A stretch of DNA of 64,000 bases from Embleya scabrispora DSM 41855 (lineage in GTDB: Bacteria; Actinomycetota; Actinomycetes; Streptomycetales; Streptomycetaceae), in the NCBI RefSeq assembly GCF_000372745.1, contig NZ_KB889562.1, positions 139,321-203,320 on the forward strand, written 5' to 3'. The position numbers and the translations under genes were made by a program. Under the pieces are notes generated by a model, which was given only the letters and a program-made list of their open reading frames with translations, was not told where the DNA came from and ran no database searches. Shown here in pieces: positions 9,089 through 18,046 of the stretch (within the stretch, counting starts at the first letter, position 1; each line of letters starts with the position of its first letter).

Positions 9089-9214
9089 GCGGGCCCGATC
9101 CGGTGACGCGGCGGTCGGCGAACGAGCAGGCCGCCGCGTCGGCGTATCGGCGTGTCGGCGTATCGGGCAAGCCGATCGAGGTCGGAAAGCGGCTTGGCGC
9201 ACCGCACGTCCCGT

Positions 9215-9255
9215 GATAGAAACTGGAACGAACGTCCCACTTTATTTTTTCTATC
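9215..9255. promoter_or_regulatory. Nested inverted repeats before the MFS-TetR operon
   Basis: GATAGAAA (9215-9222) is matched by TTTCTATC (9248-9255). Inside lies the imperfect palindrome GGAACGAACGTCCC (9225-9238). The block ends 14 bp before the MFS start. It is an AT-rich island in a GC-rich context and contains the likely promoter. It is the natural operator candidate for the TetR protein encoded downstream. Confidence 0.55.
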
Positions 9256-9268
9256 GACGGGAAATCCC

Positions 9269-10522
9269 GTGCGCAACCCCTACCGAGACATCTTCACCGC
9301 GCCCGGCGCCAAGGGATTCTCGGCAGCCGGCTTCATCGCCCGCATGCCCATCTCGATGACCGGCATCGGCATCGTCACCATGCTCTCCGAACTGCGCGGC
9401 GAGTACGGCCTCGCCGGCGCCGTGGCCGCCACGTTCGCGCTGGCCACCGCGCTGATCGCACCGCAGATCTCGCGCATCGTGGACCGCTACGGCCAGGGCA
9501 GGGTACTCGTCCCGGCCACCGCCGTCAGCGTCCTGGCGATGGGCGTACTGCTGCTCTGCGCCCGCTACGACGCCCCGGACTGGACCCTGTTCGCGTGCGC
9601 GGTACCCGCCGGCTGCATGCCCAGCATGGGCGCCATGGTCCGCTCCCGCTGGCTGGTGCTGTACCGGGGCTCGCCGCACCTGCACACCGCGTTCTCGTTC
9701 GAGTCCGTCGTGGACGAGCTGTGCTTCATCCTCGGCCCGATCATCGCCGTACAACTCTCCGTCGCGGCGTTCCCCGAGGCCGGCCCACTGGCCGCGATCG
9801 TCTTCTTCACCGTCGGCGTGCTGCTGTTCATCGTGCAGCGCGGCACCGAGCCCCCGCCGCACCCGCGCGTCGCCGGCAAGACCACGTCGGTGATGCGCAT
9901 CCGCGGCCTCCAGGTGCTCGTGGTCACCCTGATCGCGATCGGCGCGATCTTCGGCACGGTGGACGTGGTCACCATCGCGTTCGCCGAGGAGCACGGCCAA
10001 CGCGGCTCCGCGAGCTTCGTGTTGGCCACCTACGCGGCCGGCTCCTGTGTGGCCGGAATCGCCTTCGGCGCCTTCAGGTTCGCCACCCCGCTGCCCCGGA
10101 TGTTGCTGATCAGCATCGGCTGCACCGCCGTGACCATCCCGCCGCTGCTGCTCGCGGGCAACCTGCCCGTACTCGCCGCGACCGTCTTCGTCGCCGGCAT
10201 GTCGATCTCGCCCACCATGATCCTGACCATCAGCCTGGTCGAGCGCCTGGTCCCGCCCGCACGGCTGACCGAGGGAATGACCTGGACCACCACCGGCATC
10301 GGTATCGGCGTCGCGGCCGGCTCCTCGCTGTCCGGCATGGTCGTCGACCACTTCGGGGCTCGGGCGGGCTTCGGCGTCGCCGCCGGCGCGGCCCTGCTCG
10401 CGGCCTCGGTGGCCCTCGGTGGATACCGTGTGCTGCGCCGCACCGCGCCGCGCGCGACCACCGTCGCGCACAGCGGCTCGTTGGCCCGCGCCACCCCCGT
10501 ACGAGAAGGTGAACCCCACTGA
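9269..10522 (+). CDS. MFS transporter
   Basis: The 417-residue protein has about 12 membrane helices, starting AAGFIARMPISMTGIGIVTML. The family loop reads SRIVDRYGQGRVLVP. It looks like a small-molecule exporter of the actinobacterial MFS group, and the substrate is unknown. The GTG start at 9269 has GGGAAA upstream; the frame extends further 5' but through AT-rich non-coding sequence. Its stop codon overlaps the start of the TetR gene, so the two genes form one transcription unit. Confidence 0.87.
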   Translation: MRNPYRDIFTAPGAKGFSAAGFIARMPISMTGIGIVTMLSELRGEYGLAGAVAATFALATALIAPQISRIVDRYGQGRVLVPATAVSVLAMGVLLLCARYDAPDWTLFACAVPAGCMPSMGAMVRSRWLVLYRGSPHLHTAFSFESVVDELCFILGPIIAVQLSVAAFPEAGPLAAIVFFTVGVLLFIVQRGTEPPPHPRVAGKTTSVMRIRGLQVLVVTLIAIGAIFGTVDVVTIAFAEEHGQRGSASFVLATYAAGSCVAGIAFGAFRFATPLPRMLLISIGCTAVTIPPLLLAGNLPVLAATVFVAGMSISPTMILTISLVERLVPPARLTEGMTWTTTGIGIGVAAGSSLSGMVVDHFGARAGFGVAAGAALLAASVALGGYRVLRRTAPRATTVAHSGSLARATPVREGEPH

Positions 10523-11106
10523 TCGAGGAAGCCGTCGACGGCCGCCGAGCCAAGGGCGACCGCCGCCGTCGGGCGCTGATCGAGGCCACGCTGCGCGTGG
10601 TCGAGCGCGACGGTGCGGCCGGGGTCAGCCACCGCACCGTCTCGCGCGAGGCGGGCCTGCCGACCAGTGCCTCCACGTACTACTTCGCCGGCGTCGACGA
10701 CCTGCTCACCGCGGCGCTCACCTCGTGCATGACCGCGGACGCGATACACGTGCGCTCGATCGCCGCCGCCCCCGGCGACACCAGGCGCGCACTGGCCGAA
10801 CACCTGAACCACATCTGCACCTCGCCCGGCCTGTTGGTCGCCGAGTACGAGCTGTTCCTGCTCGCCGCCCGGCGACCGGAGCTGCGCGAGTCCACCGATC
10901 ACTGGATGGCCGCGGTCACCGACTTCGCGCTGCGCTTCACCACCGACCCGGTCCGGGTCCGGGTCTTCGTCGGCGCCCTGGACGGCCTGCTCATCCAGGC
11001 CCTGCTCACCGACGCGCCGCCGAGCACCGACGAGTGGGAGGCGATGATCCGCGACCTGTTGCCGGGCCCGTGCCTGGCACCGTCACCGCCGGCCCACACC
11101 GGGTAG
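10519..11106 (+). CDS. TetR-family regulator with probable CTG start
   Basis: The protein is a TetR repressor: the helix-turn-helix is GVSHRTVSREAGLPTSASTYYFAGVDDLL. In-frame sequence upstream of GTG 10597 encodes a good TetR first helix (KGDRRRRALIEATLRVVERDG), so starting at 10597 would break the fold. The frame is closed by TGA at 10510, and between the two no ATG, GTG or TTG occurs. CTG at 10519, overlapping the MFS stop as CTGA and preceded at nine bases by GAGAAGG, is the best start and gives 195 residues, the usual TetR length. It probably controls its own operon through the inverted repeats at 9215-9255. Confidence 0.82.
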   Translation: MIEEAVDGRRAKGDRRRRALIEATLRVVERDGAAGVSHRTVSREAGLPTSASTYYFAGVDDLLTAALTSCMTADAIHVRSIAAAPGDTRRALAEHLNHICTSPGLLVAEYELFLLAARRPELRESTDHWMAAVTDFALRFTTDPVRVRVFVGALDGLLIQALLTDAPPSTDEWEAMIRDLLPGPCLAPSPPAHTG

Positions 11107-11140
11107 GCGCGACGCGACCCGGTTGGGCCAGAATCGGGGC

Positions 11141-11560
11141 ATGTCCCGACGCACCCCACGCCCTCGACCGAACGCCGTCACCGCGAGTTCGCCGTGCCCA
11201 TGCGGCCTGCCCGACACCTACGGCGCGTGCTGCGGCGCACGGCACGCCGGTTCCCCCGCGCCCACCGCGGAATCGCTGATGCGCTCGCGCTACAGCGCGT
11301 TCGCCGTGCACGACGCGGCCTACCTGCTGCGCACCTGGCATCCCGACACCCGGCCGCAGCGGGTCGATGTGGACGAGCACACCCGGTGGCTGGGCCTGGA
11401 GGTGCTCGCGAGCACCGACGGCGGGCCGTTCCACCAGGAGGGCACCGTCGAGTTCATCGCGACCTACCGCGAGCACGGACACCGGGACACACTGCGCGAG
11501 CACAGCCGGTTCGTCCGCCACGACGGCGCCTGGGTGTACGTCGGCCCGCTGCCTCGCTGA
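11141..11560 (+). CDS. YchJ-like (UPF0225) protein with SEC-C-type metal motif
   Basis: The 139-residue protein has an N-terminal zinc-binding motif (SSPCPCGLPDTYGACCG) related to SEC-C, followed by the conserved SLMRSRYSAFAVHDAAYLLRTWHP segment and an NTF2-like remainder. This is the YchJ/UPF0225 family, whose function is unknown. The start at 11141 gives the family length. It is followed within a few bases by the convergent B3/B4 gene. Confidence 0.92.
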   Translation: MSRRTPRPRPNAVTASSPCPCGLPDTYGACCGARHAGSPAPTAESLMRSRYSAFAVHDAAYLLRTWHPDTRPQRVDVDEHTRWLGLEVLASTDGGPFHQEGTVEFIATYREHGHRDTLREHSRFVRHDGAWVYVGPLPR

Positions 11561-11564
11561 TGCC

Positions 11565-12236
11565 TCAGGCGCCGATCAGGCGGCTCTCGATCCGCACCGC
11601 CGGGGACAGGTCACGCAGCCGCTTGGTCAGGTCCTCGCCCGCCTCGCGCAGCGCGTCCAACGTCATCGGCGCCAGCCGCTCCAACAGGAACAGCGCCTCG
11701 GTGGTGTCCTCGGTGATCCGGGTGCGCACACACTGGCGCCAGTTCCATCGGCGGCAGGTGACGCCCTCGTCGTCGCACCACACCACCTCGCCCGGCGAGG
11801 GATGGTCGATCGCGGGCACCCCGGCCTCCAGGACCTCGAACGGCTCGGTGCCCTCGGCCCGGAGCAGGCGGGCCGCGCCGCGGTAGCGGGACAGGTCCTC
11901 GCCGCCCACCGGCAGCACGTGTCGCACCGAGACCACGTTGTACAGGTCGACCAGGCGGTTCACCTCGGGCAGCCCGCCGCGCCGCATCAGCGCCTCCACC
12001 GAGCAGCGGGTGCGTTGCGGTTTGGCACCGAAGGCCCGGTACGCCTCCCGCCACGCGATGACGTTCGGGTGCTCCTCCGGCGGGGTCACGGGCAGCGACA
12101 GGGTCGCCTCGGCCAGCGCGGCGCGGGAGCCGTCGTCGCTCGGGCCGCCCGGCAGCCCGGTGGCGACCAGGGCCAGGACGACCGCGTCGGGACGCAGCGC
12201 GTGCACGGCCGGGTCGATGGTGATGGACGTGAGCAC
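11565..12236 (-). CDS. B3/B4 tRNA-binding domain protein
   Basis: The 223-residue protein is a stand-alone B3/B4 domain, the editing-type domain of the phenylalanyl-tRNA synthetase beta chain. Family features are WREAYRAFGAKPQRTRCSVEALMRR and LPEVNRLVDLYNVVSV. Stand-alone members are thought to act on mischarged tRNA or small substrates, but this is not settled. GTG 12236 has GGAGGAG upstream. It diverges from the XRE-cupin gene with only about 50 bp between starts. Confidence 0.9.
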   Translation of the reverse strand: MLTSITIDPAVHALRPDAVVLALVATGLPGGPSDDGSRAALAEATLSLPVTPPEEHPNVIAWREAYRAFGAKPQRTRCSVEALMRRGGLPEVNRLVDLYNVVSVRHVLPVGGEDLSRYRGAARLLRAEGTEPFEVLEAGVPAIDHPSPGEVVWCDDEGVTCRRWNWRQCVRTRITEDTTEALFLLERLAPMTLDALREAGEDLTKRLRDLSPAVRIESRLIGA

Positions 12237-12289
12237 GTTCGGCTTCTCCTCCGCGAGCTGTCGACCCGATCGGGCCGTGGTCCATTAGT

Positions 12290-12907
12290 GTGAACCACAT
12301 GGAACAAAATAATGACCCGTTGGCCGATCCCGGTCAAACCGCGGTCAGCCGCGCGATCGCGGCCAACGTCCGCGCCGCTCGCACCGCGCGCGGCTGGTCC
12401 CTGGAGGCGCTCGCGACGCGCAGCGGCCTGAGCAAGGGCGCGCTCGTGGGCGTCGAACAGGGCCGGGGCAACCCTGGCGTGCTCACCCTGGCCCGGATCG
12501 CCGACGCGCTCGGTCTGCCGCTGACCGGCCTGGTCGACCGGGCGCCCGCGCCGATCGTCGAGGTGGTCCCGGCGGGCGCCGGCACCCGGTTGTGGCGGGG
12601 CGAACACGGCGGCCACGGCGACCTGTTGATCGGCAGCGACCCGCCGGTCTCGGCCGAGCTGTGGCGCTGGACGCTGGCGCCCGGCGACACGCACGTCAGC
12701 GCGGCGCACGGCGCGGGCGTGCGGGAACTGGTCACCGTCCTGGACGGCACCCTCACCCTGGAGGTGGCCGGCGAGCGCGTCGACGTCGCCACCGGCGCGT
12801 GTGCGCGTTTCGCGGCCGACCGGGCACACGCCTACCGCAACGAGGGCACGAGCGCCGCGCGGTTCGTCGGCGTCGTGCTCCTGCCCGGCCGGCCTGACCT
12901 CGGCTGA
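12290..12907 (+). CDS. XRE-family regulator with C-terminal cupin
   Basis: The 205-residue protein combines an HTH_3 domain at about residues 20-80 (LEALATRSGLSKGALVGVEQGRGNPGVLTLARIADALG) with a cupin sensor domain at about residues 110-200 (GVRELVTVLDGTLTLEVAGERVDV). Such XRE-cupins often control amino-acid or vitamin genes beside them. Here the close divergent neighbour is the B3/B4 protein. Start choice is between GTG 12290 and ATG 12299. TCCAT/ATGGA half-sites at 12281-12285 and 12299-12303 flank the start and may be an autoregulatory site. Confidence 0.9.
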   Translation: MNHMEQNNDPLADPGQTAVSRAIAANVRAARTARGWSLEALATRSGLSKGALVGVEQGRGNPGVLTLARIADALGLPLTGLVDRAPAPIVEVVPAGAGTRLWRGEHGGHGDLLIGSDPPVSAELWRWTLAPGDTHVSAAHGAGVRELVTVLDGTLTLEVAGERVDVATGACARFAADRAHAYRNEGTSAARFVGVVLLPGRPDLG

Positions 12908-12953
12908 GCACACCGACGCCGCCGCGTCGGGCAGCGGCGCGGCGGCCGCCGCG

Positions 12954-13781
12954 CTACACCTCGGCCGTACCCCACTCGGTGACGGCCAGTTCGTCGCCGA
13001 CCGACAACTTGCCCGGCCGCAGTACGGCGAACTTGCCGCCGAAAGCCACCCCGCCCTGGGGCGCGCGCCGGTAGTCGGCGAAGGCGCGCAGCGGTTCCCG
13101 GCCCGCCTTGATGCCGGTCTCCTGGTCCACCAGCGTGACCGCACAGCGGATCGCGAGCTTGGCGTAGCCGAGTTCGGCCTCGCCGACCGTGCATCGGCGG
13201 ACCCGGTCCTCGGTATGCGGCTCGGCCCAGCCCTCGACCACGACGTTGGGCCGGAAGCGGGTCATCGGCAGCGGCGCCTCGCCACGCTCGCCCAGGCGGG
13301 CGTTGAGCAGGTCCAGCGAGGTGCGCGAAAGCATGTGCAGCGGCGAGCTGTCCGCGTAGCCGGCGGTGCCCGGGATCGCGCCGTCGGTCACCCGCGCGTG
13401 CTCCGGCGGCACGCGGACCAGCCGGCTTTCCGCGCCGAGCGCCTGCGACAGCCAGTCGGCGGCCGCGTCGCCCTGGTCGATGCCCCGGAACGGGTTGCCG
13501 AACAGGTGCACGTCGCCCCGGGGACCGGTGGTGTCCACCTCGATCGTCACCGGGGCGGCGTCGGGTCGACGCAGGGTGAGGCGTTCGCCGGCGGCGTCGA
13601 TGTGCGGGCGGATCCTCGCCAGTTGCGGATCGCGGCGCTGGGTGCGGAAGACGCCGTCCCCGTCGACCACCATGAAGGCGCGGTCGTGGGCGAGGCCGGC
13701 GGGGGTCAGCAGCGCCCGCTCGCACGGCGTGCCGGCGCAGCCCTTGATCGGATAGCAGATCAGTTCGACGACTGTGGCCAT
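12954..13781 (-). CDS. MOSC-domain protein, mARC-like
   Basis: The 275-residue protein has the MOSC N-terminal beta-barrel (ELICYPIKGCAGTPCERALLTPAGLAHDRAFMVV) followed by the MOSC domain with RFRPNVVVEG and the molybdenum-binding cysteine region LAIRCAVTLVDQETG. These are the two domains of mitochondrial amidoxime-reducing component and MoCo-sulfurase C-termini. It probably binds sulfurated molybdenum cofactor and reduces N-hydroxylated compounds. No partner reductase is adjacent. A second, unrelated MOSC protein is encoded at 38769-39473. Confidence 0.92.
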   Translation of the reverse strand: MATVVELICYPIKGCAGTPCERALLTPAGLAHDRAFMVVDGDGVFRTQRRDPQLARIRPHIDAAGERLTLRRPDAAPVTIEVDTTGPRGDVHLFGNPFRGIDQGDAAADWLSQALGAESRLVRVPPEHARVTDGAIPGTAGYADSSPLHMLSRTSLDLLNARLGERGEAPLPMTRFRPNVVVEGWAEPHTEDRVRRCTVGEAELGYAKLAIRCAVTLVDQETGIKAGREPLRAFADYRRAPQGGVAFGGKFAVLRPGKLSVGDELAVTEWGTAEV

Positions 13782-13988
13782 CGTGCGACCCTATCGACGG
13801 CGATCCCGCTCGGGCGCGCCGGCCCACCGGGCGCCGCGCCCGCCCGGGCGTATCGTGCCGGCCGTTCGCGCCGGACGTTCGCGCCGGACGGCGCGGCCAC
13901 GGACCGGGCGCGGCCTCGGCGTCGCACGATCGGAGGGACCGCGCGCAAGCGTGGGATCGCCCGCAACCGTCGGAGCGCGCGCGGCCGC

Positions 13989-14831
13989 TCACGCGTCGGC
14001 CGGATGCAGTTCCTTCCAGACTCGCTGGGCGAACACCGTCTCGCCCGCGAAGCGATCGGCGTCGGCGGCGGTGGCGAGCCAGCCGACGATCTCGCCCGGG
14101 ATGTCGGGCGTGGCCGCGGTGAAGTTGGCCTGGAGGTGGCCGCTCGATCCACGAGCCTTCTGCGACTCGGTGAGCACAAAGCCGGGGTCGACGTTGAACG
14201 CGCGCAGCCCACGCTCGCGATACTCCGCGTGCAGTACGCCGGCGACCCGCCCGAACGCGGCCTTGGACGCGGCGTAGGCGACACCCCAGCCGCCCGCGCC
14301 CGCCGGACCGGGCGGATTCAGTCGGGCCGAGCCCGAGGTCATGTTCATCACGTGGCTGCGCGGGTGTTCGAGCAGGTGCGGCAACAGCCTTTGGATCAGC
14401 ACGAGTTGATGGAGGTAATTGCCCACGAGCAGGTCCTGCGCGGCCTCGATCGGCAGGTCGAGGATTCGGTCCATCGCACCGGGGCCTTGGTGAATGGCGT
14501 TGTTGAAGAGCAGGTCGATCCGACCCCAGGCGTCCAGGGCCGCGTCGCAGGCGTCGAGGATGGAGCGCCTGTCCATCAGGTCCATGCGAATCGGCAGCGC
14601 CCGCCGGCCCAGCGCCTCGATCTCGCCGGCGGTGGTCTCCAGGCTGCCGGGAATCGCGAACGGCGTCGGATCCGCCGTGGACGAGGTGGGCCCGCCGCGG
14701 CCCTCCCCCTCGCGGACGGTGCGGGCGGTAAGTACGACGTCGTAGCCGGCGCGGGCCAGGGCGATGGCTCCGCAACGGCCGATGCCGCGGCTGGCGCCGG
14801 TGACGAGAGCGACGGGAGTGTGGTGAGGCAT
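13989..14831 (-). CDS. Short-chain dehydrogenase/reductase
   Basis: The 280-residue protein is a classical SDR: TGASRGIG nucleotide-binding motif near residue 12, NNA in LLFNNAIHQ, and the catalytic YAASK. A roughly 25-residue insertion rich in Gly, Pro and Thr follows the second strand (VREGEGRGGPTSS). ATG 14831 places the glycine motif at the usual distance; the upstream frame is unlikely coding. The substrate is unknown. It diverges from the HAD gene. Confidence 0.88.
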   Translation of the reverse strand: MPHHTPVALVTGASRGIGRCGAIALARAGYDVVLTARTVREGEGRGGPTSSTADPTPFAIPGSLETTAGEIEALGRRALPIRMDLMDRRSILDACDAALDAWGRIDLLFNNAIHQGPGAMDRILDLPIEAAQDLLVGNYLHQLVLIQRLLPHLLEHPRSHVMNMTSGSARLNPPGPAGAGGWGVAYAASKAAFGRVAGVLHAEYRERGLRAFNVDPGFVLTESQKARGSSGHLQANFTAATPDIPGEIVGWLATAADADRFAGETVFAQRVWKELHPADA

Positions 14832-14941
14832 GCGCCGACCATGCCGGATTACCTTGACGGAGTCCAGTAAATCTCCACGGAAACTCCGCCCTGGTCCGCC
14901 CCCCACGCCGCTCGGGAGGCGTGGCGCTCTAGGCTCCGTTC

Positions 14942-15628
14942 ATGATCAACTCTGTGGGACTCGTCATCTTCGATTGCGACGGCGTCCTCGTCGACAGCGA
15001 GCCGATCGCCATCCGCGTGCACGTGGCACTGGGCGCCGAGCACGGCTGGCCGCTCACTCCGGCCGAGGTGATCGAGCGGTTCGTCGGCCGCTCCTCGACG
15101 TCGATCGCCGAGCAGATCGCCGAGCGCGTCGGGGCGGACACCGCCGCCGAGTGGACGCGTGGTTTCGAGCGCCTGCACCGGATCGAGGTGGACACCGCGC
15201 TGAGTCCGGTCGAGGGCATCGAGTACGCGGTGGACACCCTCGCCGAACTCGGCCTGCCCACGTGCGTGGCCTCCAGCGGAAGCCACGACAAGATGGCGCA
15301 CACCCTGGGCCGCACCGGCCTGTACGACCGGTTCGCCGGCCGGATCTTCAGCGCGAGCGAGGTCGCCCACGGCAAGCCCGCGCCCGACGTGTTCCTGCAC
15401 GCCGCGGCCCGCATGGGGGTGGCCCCCGAGCGGTGCGTGGTGGTCGAGGACAGCGTCAACGGCCTGCTCGCGGCCCGCGCGGCCGGGATGCGTTCGTTCG
15501 CCTACGCGAGCGACCTGATCGCGCCGCACCTGCTGGAGGGTCCGAACACCACCGTCTTCAAATCCATGCGCGACCTGCCGGCCCTGGTCACCGATTCGGG
15601 CCGACCCCCGACGACGCCATCGGCGTGA
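14942..15628 (+). CDS. HAD-superfamily IA hydrolase (beta-phosphoglucomutase-like)
   Basis: The 228-residue protein has motif I DCDGVLVDSE with the Asp nucleophile, motif II VASSGSH, motif III Lys in GKPAPDVF, and motif IV VVEDSVNG. The alpha-helical cap follows motif I, as in subclass IA phosphatases and phosphomutases. It probably dephosphorylates or isomerises a sugar phosphate. Its end abuts the alpha/beta hydrolase relic. Confidence 0.92.
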   Translation: MINSVGLVIFDCDGVLVDSEPIAIRVHVALGAEHGWPLTPAEVIERFVGRSSTSIAEQIAERVGADTAAEWTRGFERLHRIEVDTALSPVEGIEYAVDTLAELGLPTCVASSGSHDKMAHTLGRTGLYDRFAGRIFSASEVAHGKPAPDVFLHAAARMGVAPERCVVVEDSVNGLLAARAAGMRSFAYASDLIAPHLLEGPNTTVFKSMRDLPALVTDSGRPPTTPSA

Positions 15629-16009
15629 TCAGCGAAACAGCTCGCGCAGTGCCCCGGCCACCTGGGTGGGCGCCTCCTCGGCCATGAAGTGCCCGCACGA
15701 GACCGTGGTGTGCCGCAGGTCCGGCGCCCATGCCCGCCACCGGGCCGCCGCGTCGAAGCCCAGCGCGGTACCCCGGTCCTGTTGGAGTACGGCCACCGGC
15801 ATCCGCAGCCGCCGACCCGCCACGCGGTCGGCCTCGTCGTGTTCGACGTCGATGAACGCCGAAGCGCGGTAGTCGGCCACGATCGAGGAAATCGCCTCTC
15901 GCGAGGCCCGCAGATAGGCGGCCCGGATGTCGGCGGGAATGGCCGCCGGATCGTTGGTCCACAGGTCCGGGAAGTGGCCGACGAAGGCGTCCGGGTCGCC
16001 ACCGATCAA
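15629..16009 (-). pseudogene. C-terminal fragment of an alpha/beta hydrolase
   Basis: Only about 126 residues remain. They match the cap and C-terminal half of haloalkane/fluoroacetate-dehalogenase-like alpha/beta hydrolases. The late strand with MPVAVLQQDRG and the catalytic His in VSCGHFMAEEAP are present. The N-terminal half with the nucleophile elbow is absent. Sequence similarity to the family stops near 16009, and on the other strand the truncated regulator begins at the same place. The fragment cannot be catalytic. Confidence 0.8.
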
Positions 16010-16985
16010 TGCGCCGCGTCCGCCGGCACGCCGCCGCCGCGCAGGTCCTGGAACGCCTGCGTCCCGAGGATGTCGACGCGCTCGCCCACCACTTCGTGCG
16101 GGCCGAGGGCCGGGTACCGGCCGAGCGGACCGCGCACCATACCCGGGCCGCCGCCGAGCGGGCCGAGCGGCGCTTCGCCCCGCACGAGGCGGCCCGGTTG
16201 TGGCGCGCGGCGGTCGACGCGCTGGACCGTGCCCCGGCCGATGCGGGCCCCGACGCCGACCGGGCCCGGGCGCGACTCGAAGCGGTCATGGGGCTGGTCC
16301 GGGCGCCGGCGGCCCGTACCGACTTCGCCGCCGCCGATCGACAGGCCGAGGCGGCCGACCGGCTCGCCGAGCGCTACGAGGTCCCGCTCGTCTCGGTCTT
16401 CACCGACGGCTGGGCCGCGCTGCGGCTGACCGCCCCGATTCGGCGGCAGCCGCGTACCGGGCTCTCGCGGCCCGGCTGCCGGATACCGGCATGCACGGAT
16501 TGGCGGACGGTTTCCTGTCGTTCGCGCTCGCGTGCCTGCGAGTCCAGGCGGACCACCCGGTCGAACCGACACCGGAGGCCGAGGCCGACCCGGACGCACC
16601 CTGGATTCGTCCGCTCGAACTGCTCGCGCTCGGACGGCGGGACGAGGCGGCCCGGGCATTGCGACGGTTGCCCGAGTCACCTCGCGACCTGCTCCTCGAA
16701 GCCCGCCTGTGCCTGGCCGCGAGGGCCGCGCTCGACGACCGGCCGGCAATGGCCCGGATCCACGCCGACCTGCTGCCCGCGTCGGCCGAACTGGCGGGCG
16801 CAGGCAGCGGGTTGCTCACGCTGGGACCCGTCGCCCGGCATCCGGGCGACCTGTGCACGGCGACCGGCCGACCCGACCGGGCCCGCGAACACTACCGGCG
16901 CGCACTCGAACCGGCCCACCGGGCCGCGGCGCCGCACTGGGCCGCCGCGGCCCGTAGCGCACTCGAAGGGTCGGCAAACGGCTGA
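16009..16985 (+). pseudogene. C-terminal relic of an AfsR/SARP-like regulator, frameshifted
   Basis: The first part (to about 16430) reads as the helical repeat region of large actinobacterial ATPase regulators (ALAHHFVRAEGRVPAERTAHH, then AERRFAPHEAARLWRAAVDAL). Coding similarity then continues in another frame (DSAAAAYRALAARLPDTG to AREHYRRALEPAHRAAAPHW), placing a frameshift at about 16420-16440. The BTAD and ATPase parts are missing. It starts where the divergent hydrolase fragment starts, so both were probably truncated by one deletion. Confidence 0.75.
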
Positions 16986-17187
16986 GCCCGTTCGGTACCC
17001 GGGCACGAGGACAACCGCCACACACCACACCGCCACCCCGACCCGACCCGACCAGCCGGCACCGCCGGACATCGCCGAATCGGGCCGAGTCGTCCCGGAC
17101 CGTGCCTCGCCGTGCCGGCGAAGCGACCGCGCTGCGATTCCCTTCCGCTGCCTGCCCGATGCGGTGGGCGCGGCGAGGAGCCCGCAG

Positions 17188-17230
17188 GGCGGATCTCGGC
17201 GGTGGCGGAGCGGCGCGGCCGAGATCCGCC
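17188..17230. terminator. Perfect 13-bp stem-loop downstream of the TetR gene
   Basis: GGCGGATCTCGGC (17188-17200) pairs exactly with GCCGAGATCCGCC (17218-17230) around a 17-base loop. It lies 10 bp after the stop of the TetR gene on the minus strand. There is no run of T, which is common for actinobacterial hairpin terminators. Confidence 0.65.
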
Positions 17231-17239
17231 GGACGAGGT

Positions 17240-17932
17240 TCAAACCGTGTCCGCCGCCTCGGCCTCGTCCGCAGCGGCGACCCGGGTGACCACCTCGACC
17301 GCCCGGTCGGCCGGCACGCCCAGCGCGACCAACGAAGCCACCGCCTGGTCCACCGCGGTCACCTTCACGTCCTCGTTCACCGCCTGGAGCAGTGCCACGC
17401 ACATCCCCTCCAGCGCGAGCGCCAGCACCGGCGCCGGCAGGTGGTCGGCGAACACGCCGGTGCGCTGACCCGCGGCGATCAGTTCGATCGAACGCTCCCG
17501 CACCGGCGCCAACATGGCCGGGATCCCGCCGTCGTCCAGATTGCGCTGGGCGAAGCTGATCAGCAGCCGATATCGATCACCGCCGCGCCAGGCGGCGAGA
17601 TCGAAGCGGGCCACCGCCTCCTCGGGCGAGTCCTCGTCCCGCATCGCGCCCTCGACCGCACCCAGGATGTCCCGCCGTGCCTCCTCGGCCAGGCCCGCGA
17701 CCAGCGCCTCACGGCTGGGGAAGTGCCCGTACACGGTGCGCCGCACCACGCCCGCCGCCCGCGCGATGTCGTCCATCGACGCGTCCGCGTCCCGGATCAG
17801 TTCGGTCCGGGCCACCGCCAGGATGCGCGCCCGATTGGACTGCGCGTGGCGCCGACGAGGCGGCGTGGCGGCGGCCGCCTGCGCGTGGCCGGCCTCGGCC
17901 GGAGCCCGCTCGGCTCCCGGTTTCGTCTGCAT
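17240..17932 (-). CDS. TetR-family repressor of the adjacent MFS exporter
   Basis: The 230-residue protein has a low-complexity N-terminus, then a TetR helix-turn-helix at about residues 55-85 (MDDIARAAGVVRRTVYGHFPSREALVAGLAEEA) and a helical ligand-binding domain. ATG 17932 is preceded by GGAAGGAA. It is divergent from the DHA2 exporter at 18134 and the gap contains two identical-architecture operators, so local repression of both genes is the likely role. Confidence 0.9.
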   Translation of the reverse strand: MQTKPGAERAPAEAGHAQAAAATPPRRRHAQSNRARILAVARTELIRDADASMDDIARAAGVVRRTVYGHFPSREALVAGLAEEARRDILGAVEGAMRDEDSPEEAVARFDLAAWRGGDRYRLLISFAQRNLDDGGIPAMLAPVRERSIELIAAGQRTGVFADHLPAPVLALALEGMCVALLQAVNEDVKVTAVDQAVASLVALGVPADRAVEVVTRVAAADEAEAADTV

Positions 17933-18046
17933 CGCGCGTTCCTTCCTGGGGTGACCTGGAGCCTGCCAGAAATTCGCTCCCGCCGGCATCGATCCCCGCG
18001 CCGAGTCGGAGAATCACCCGATTCACACCGACTTGTTCCAGCATAT

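Noticed and set aside
12801-14870. 689-codon plus-strand ORF
   Set aside because: It runs opposite the MOSC and SDR genes, which have clear motifs; its own product has no domain and extreme composition.
14849-14880. TTACCTTGACGGAGTCCAGTAA as a MerR-type operator upstream of the SDR gene
   Set aside because: Only the outer TTAC/GTAA positions are symmetric; the inner bases do not pair, and no MerR gene is nearby.
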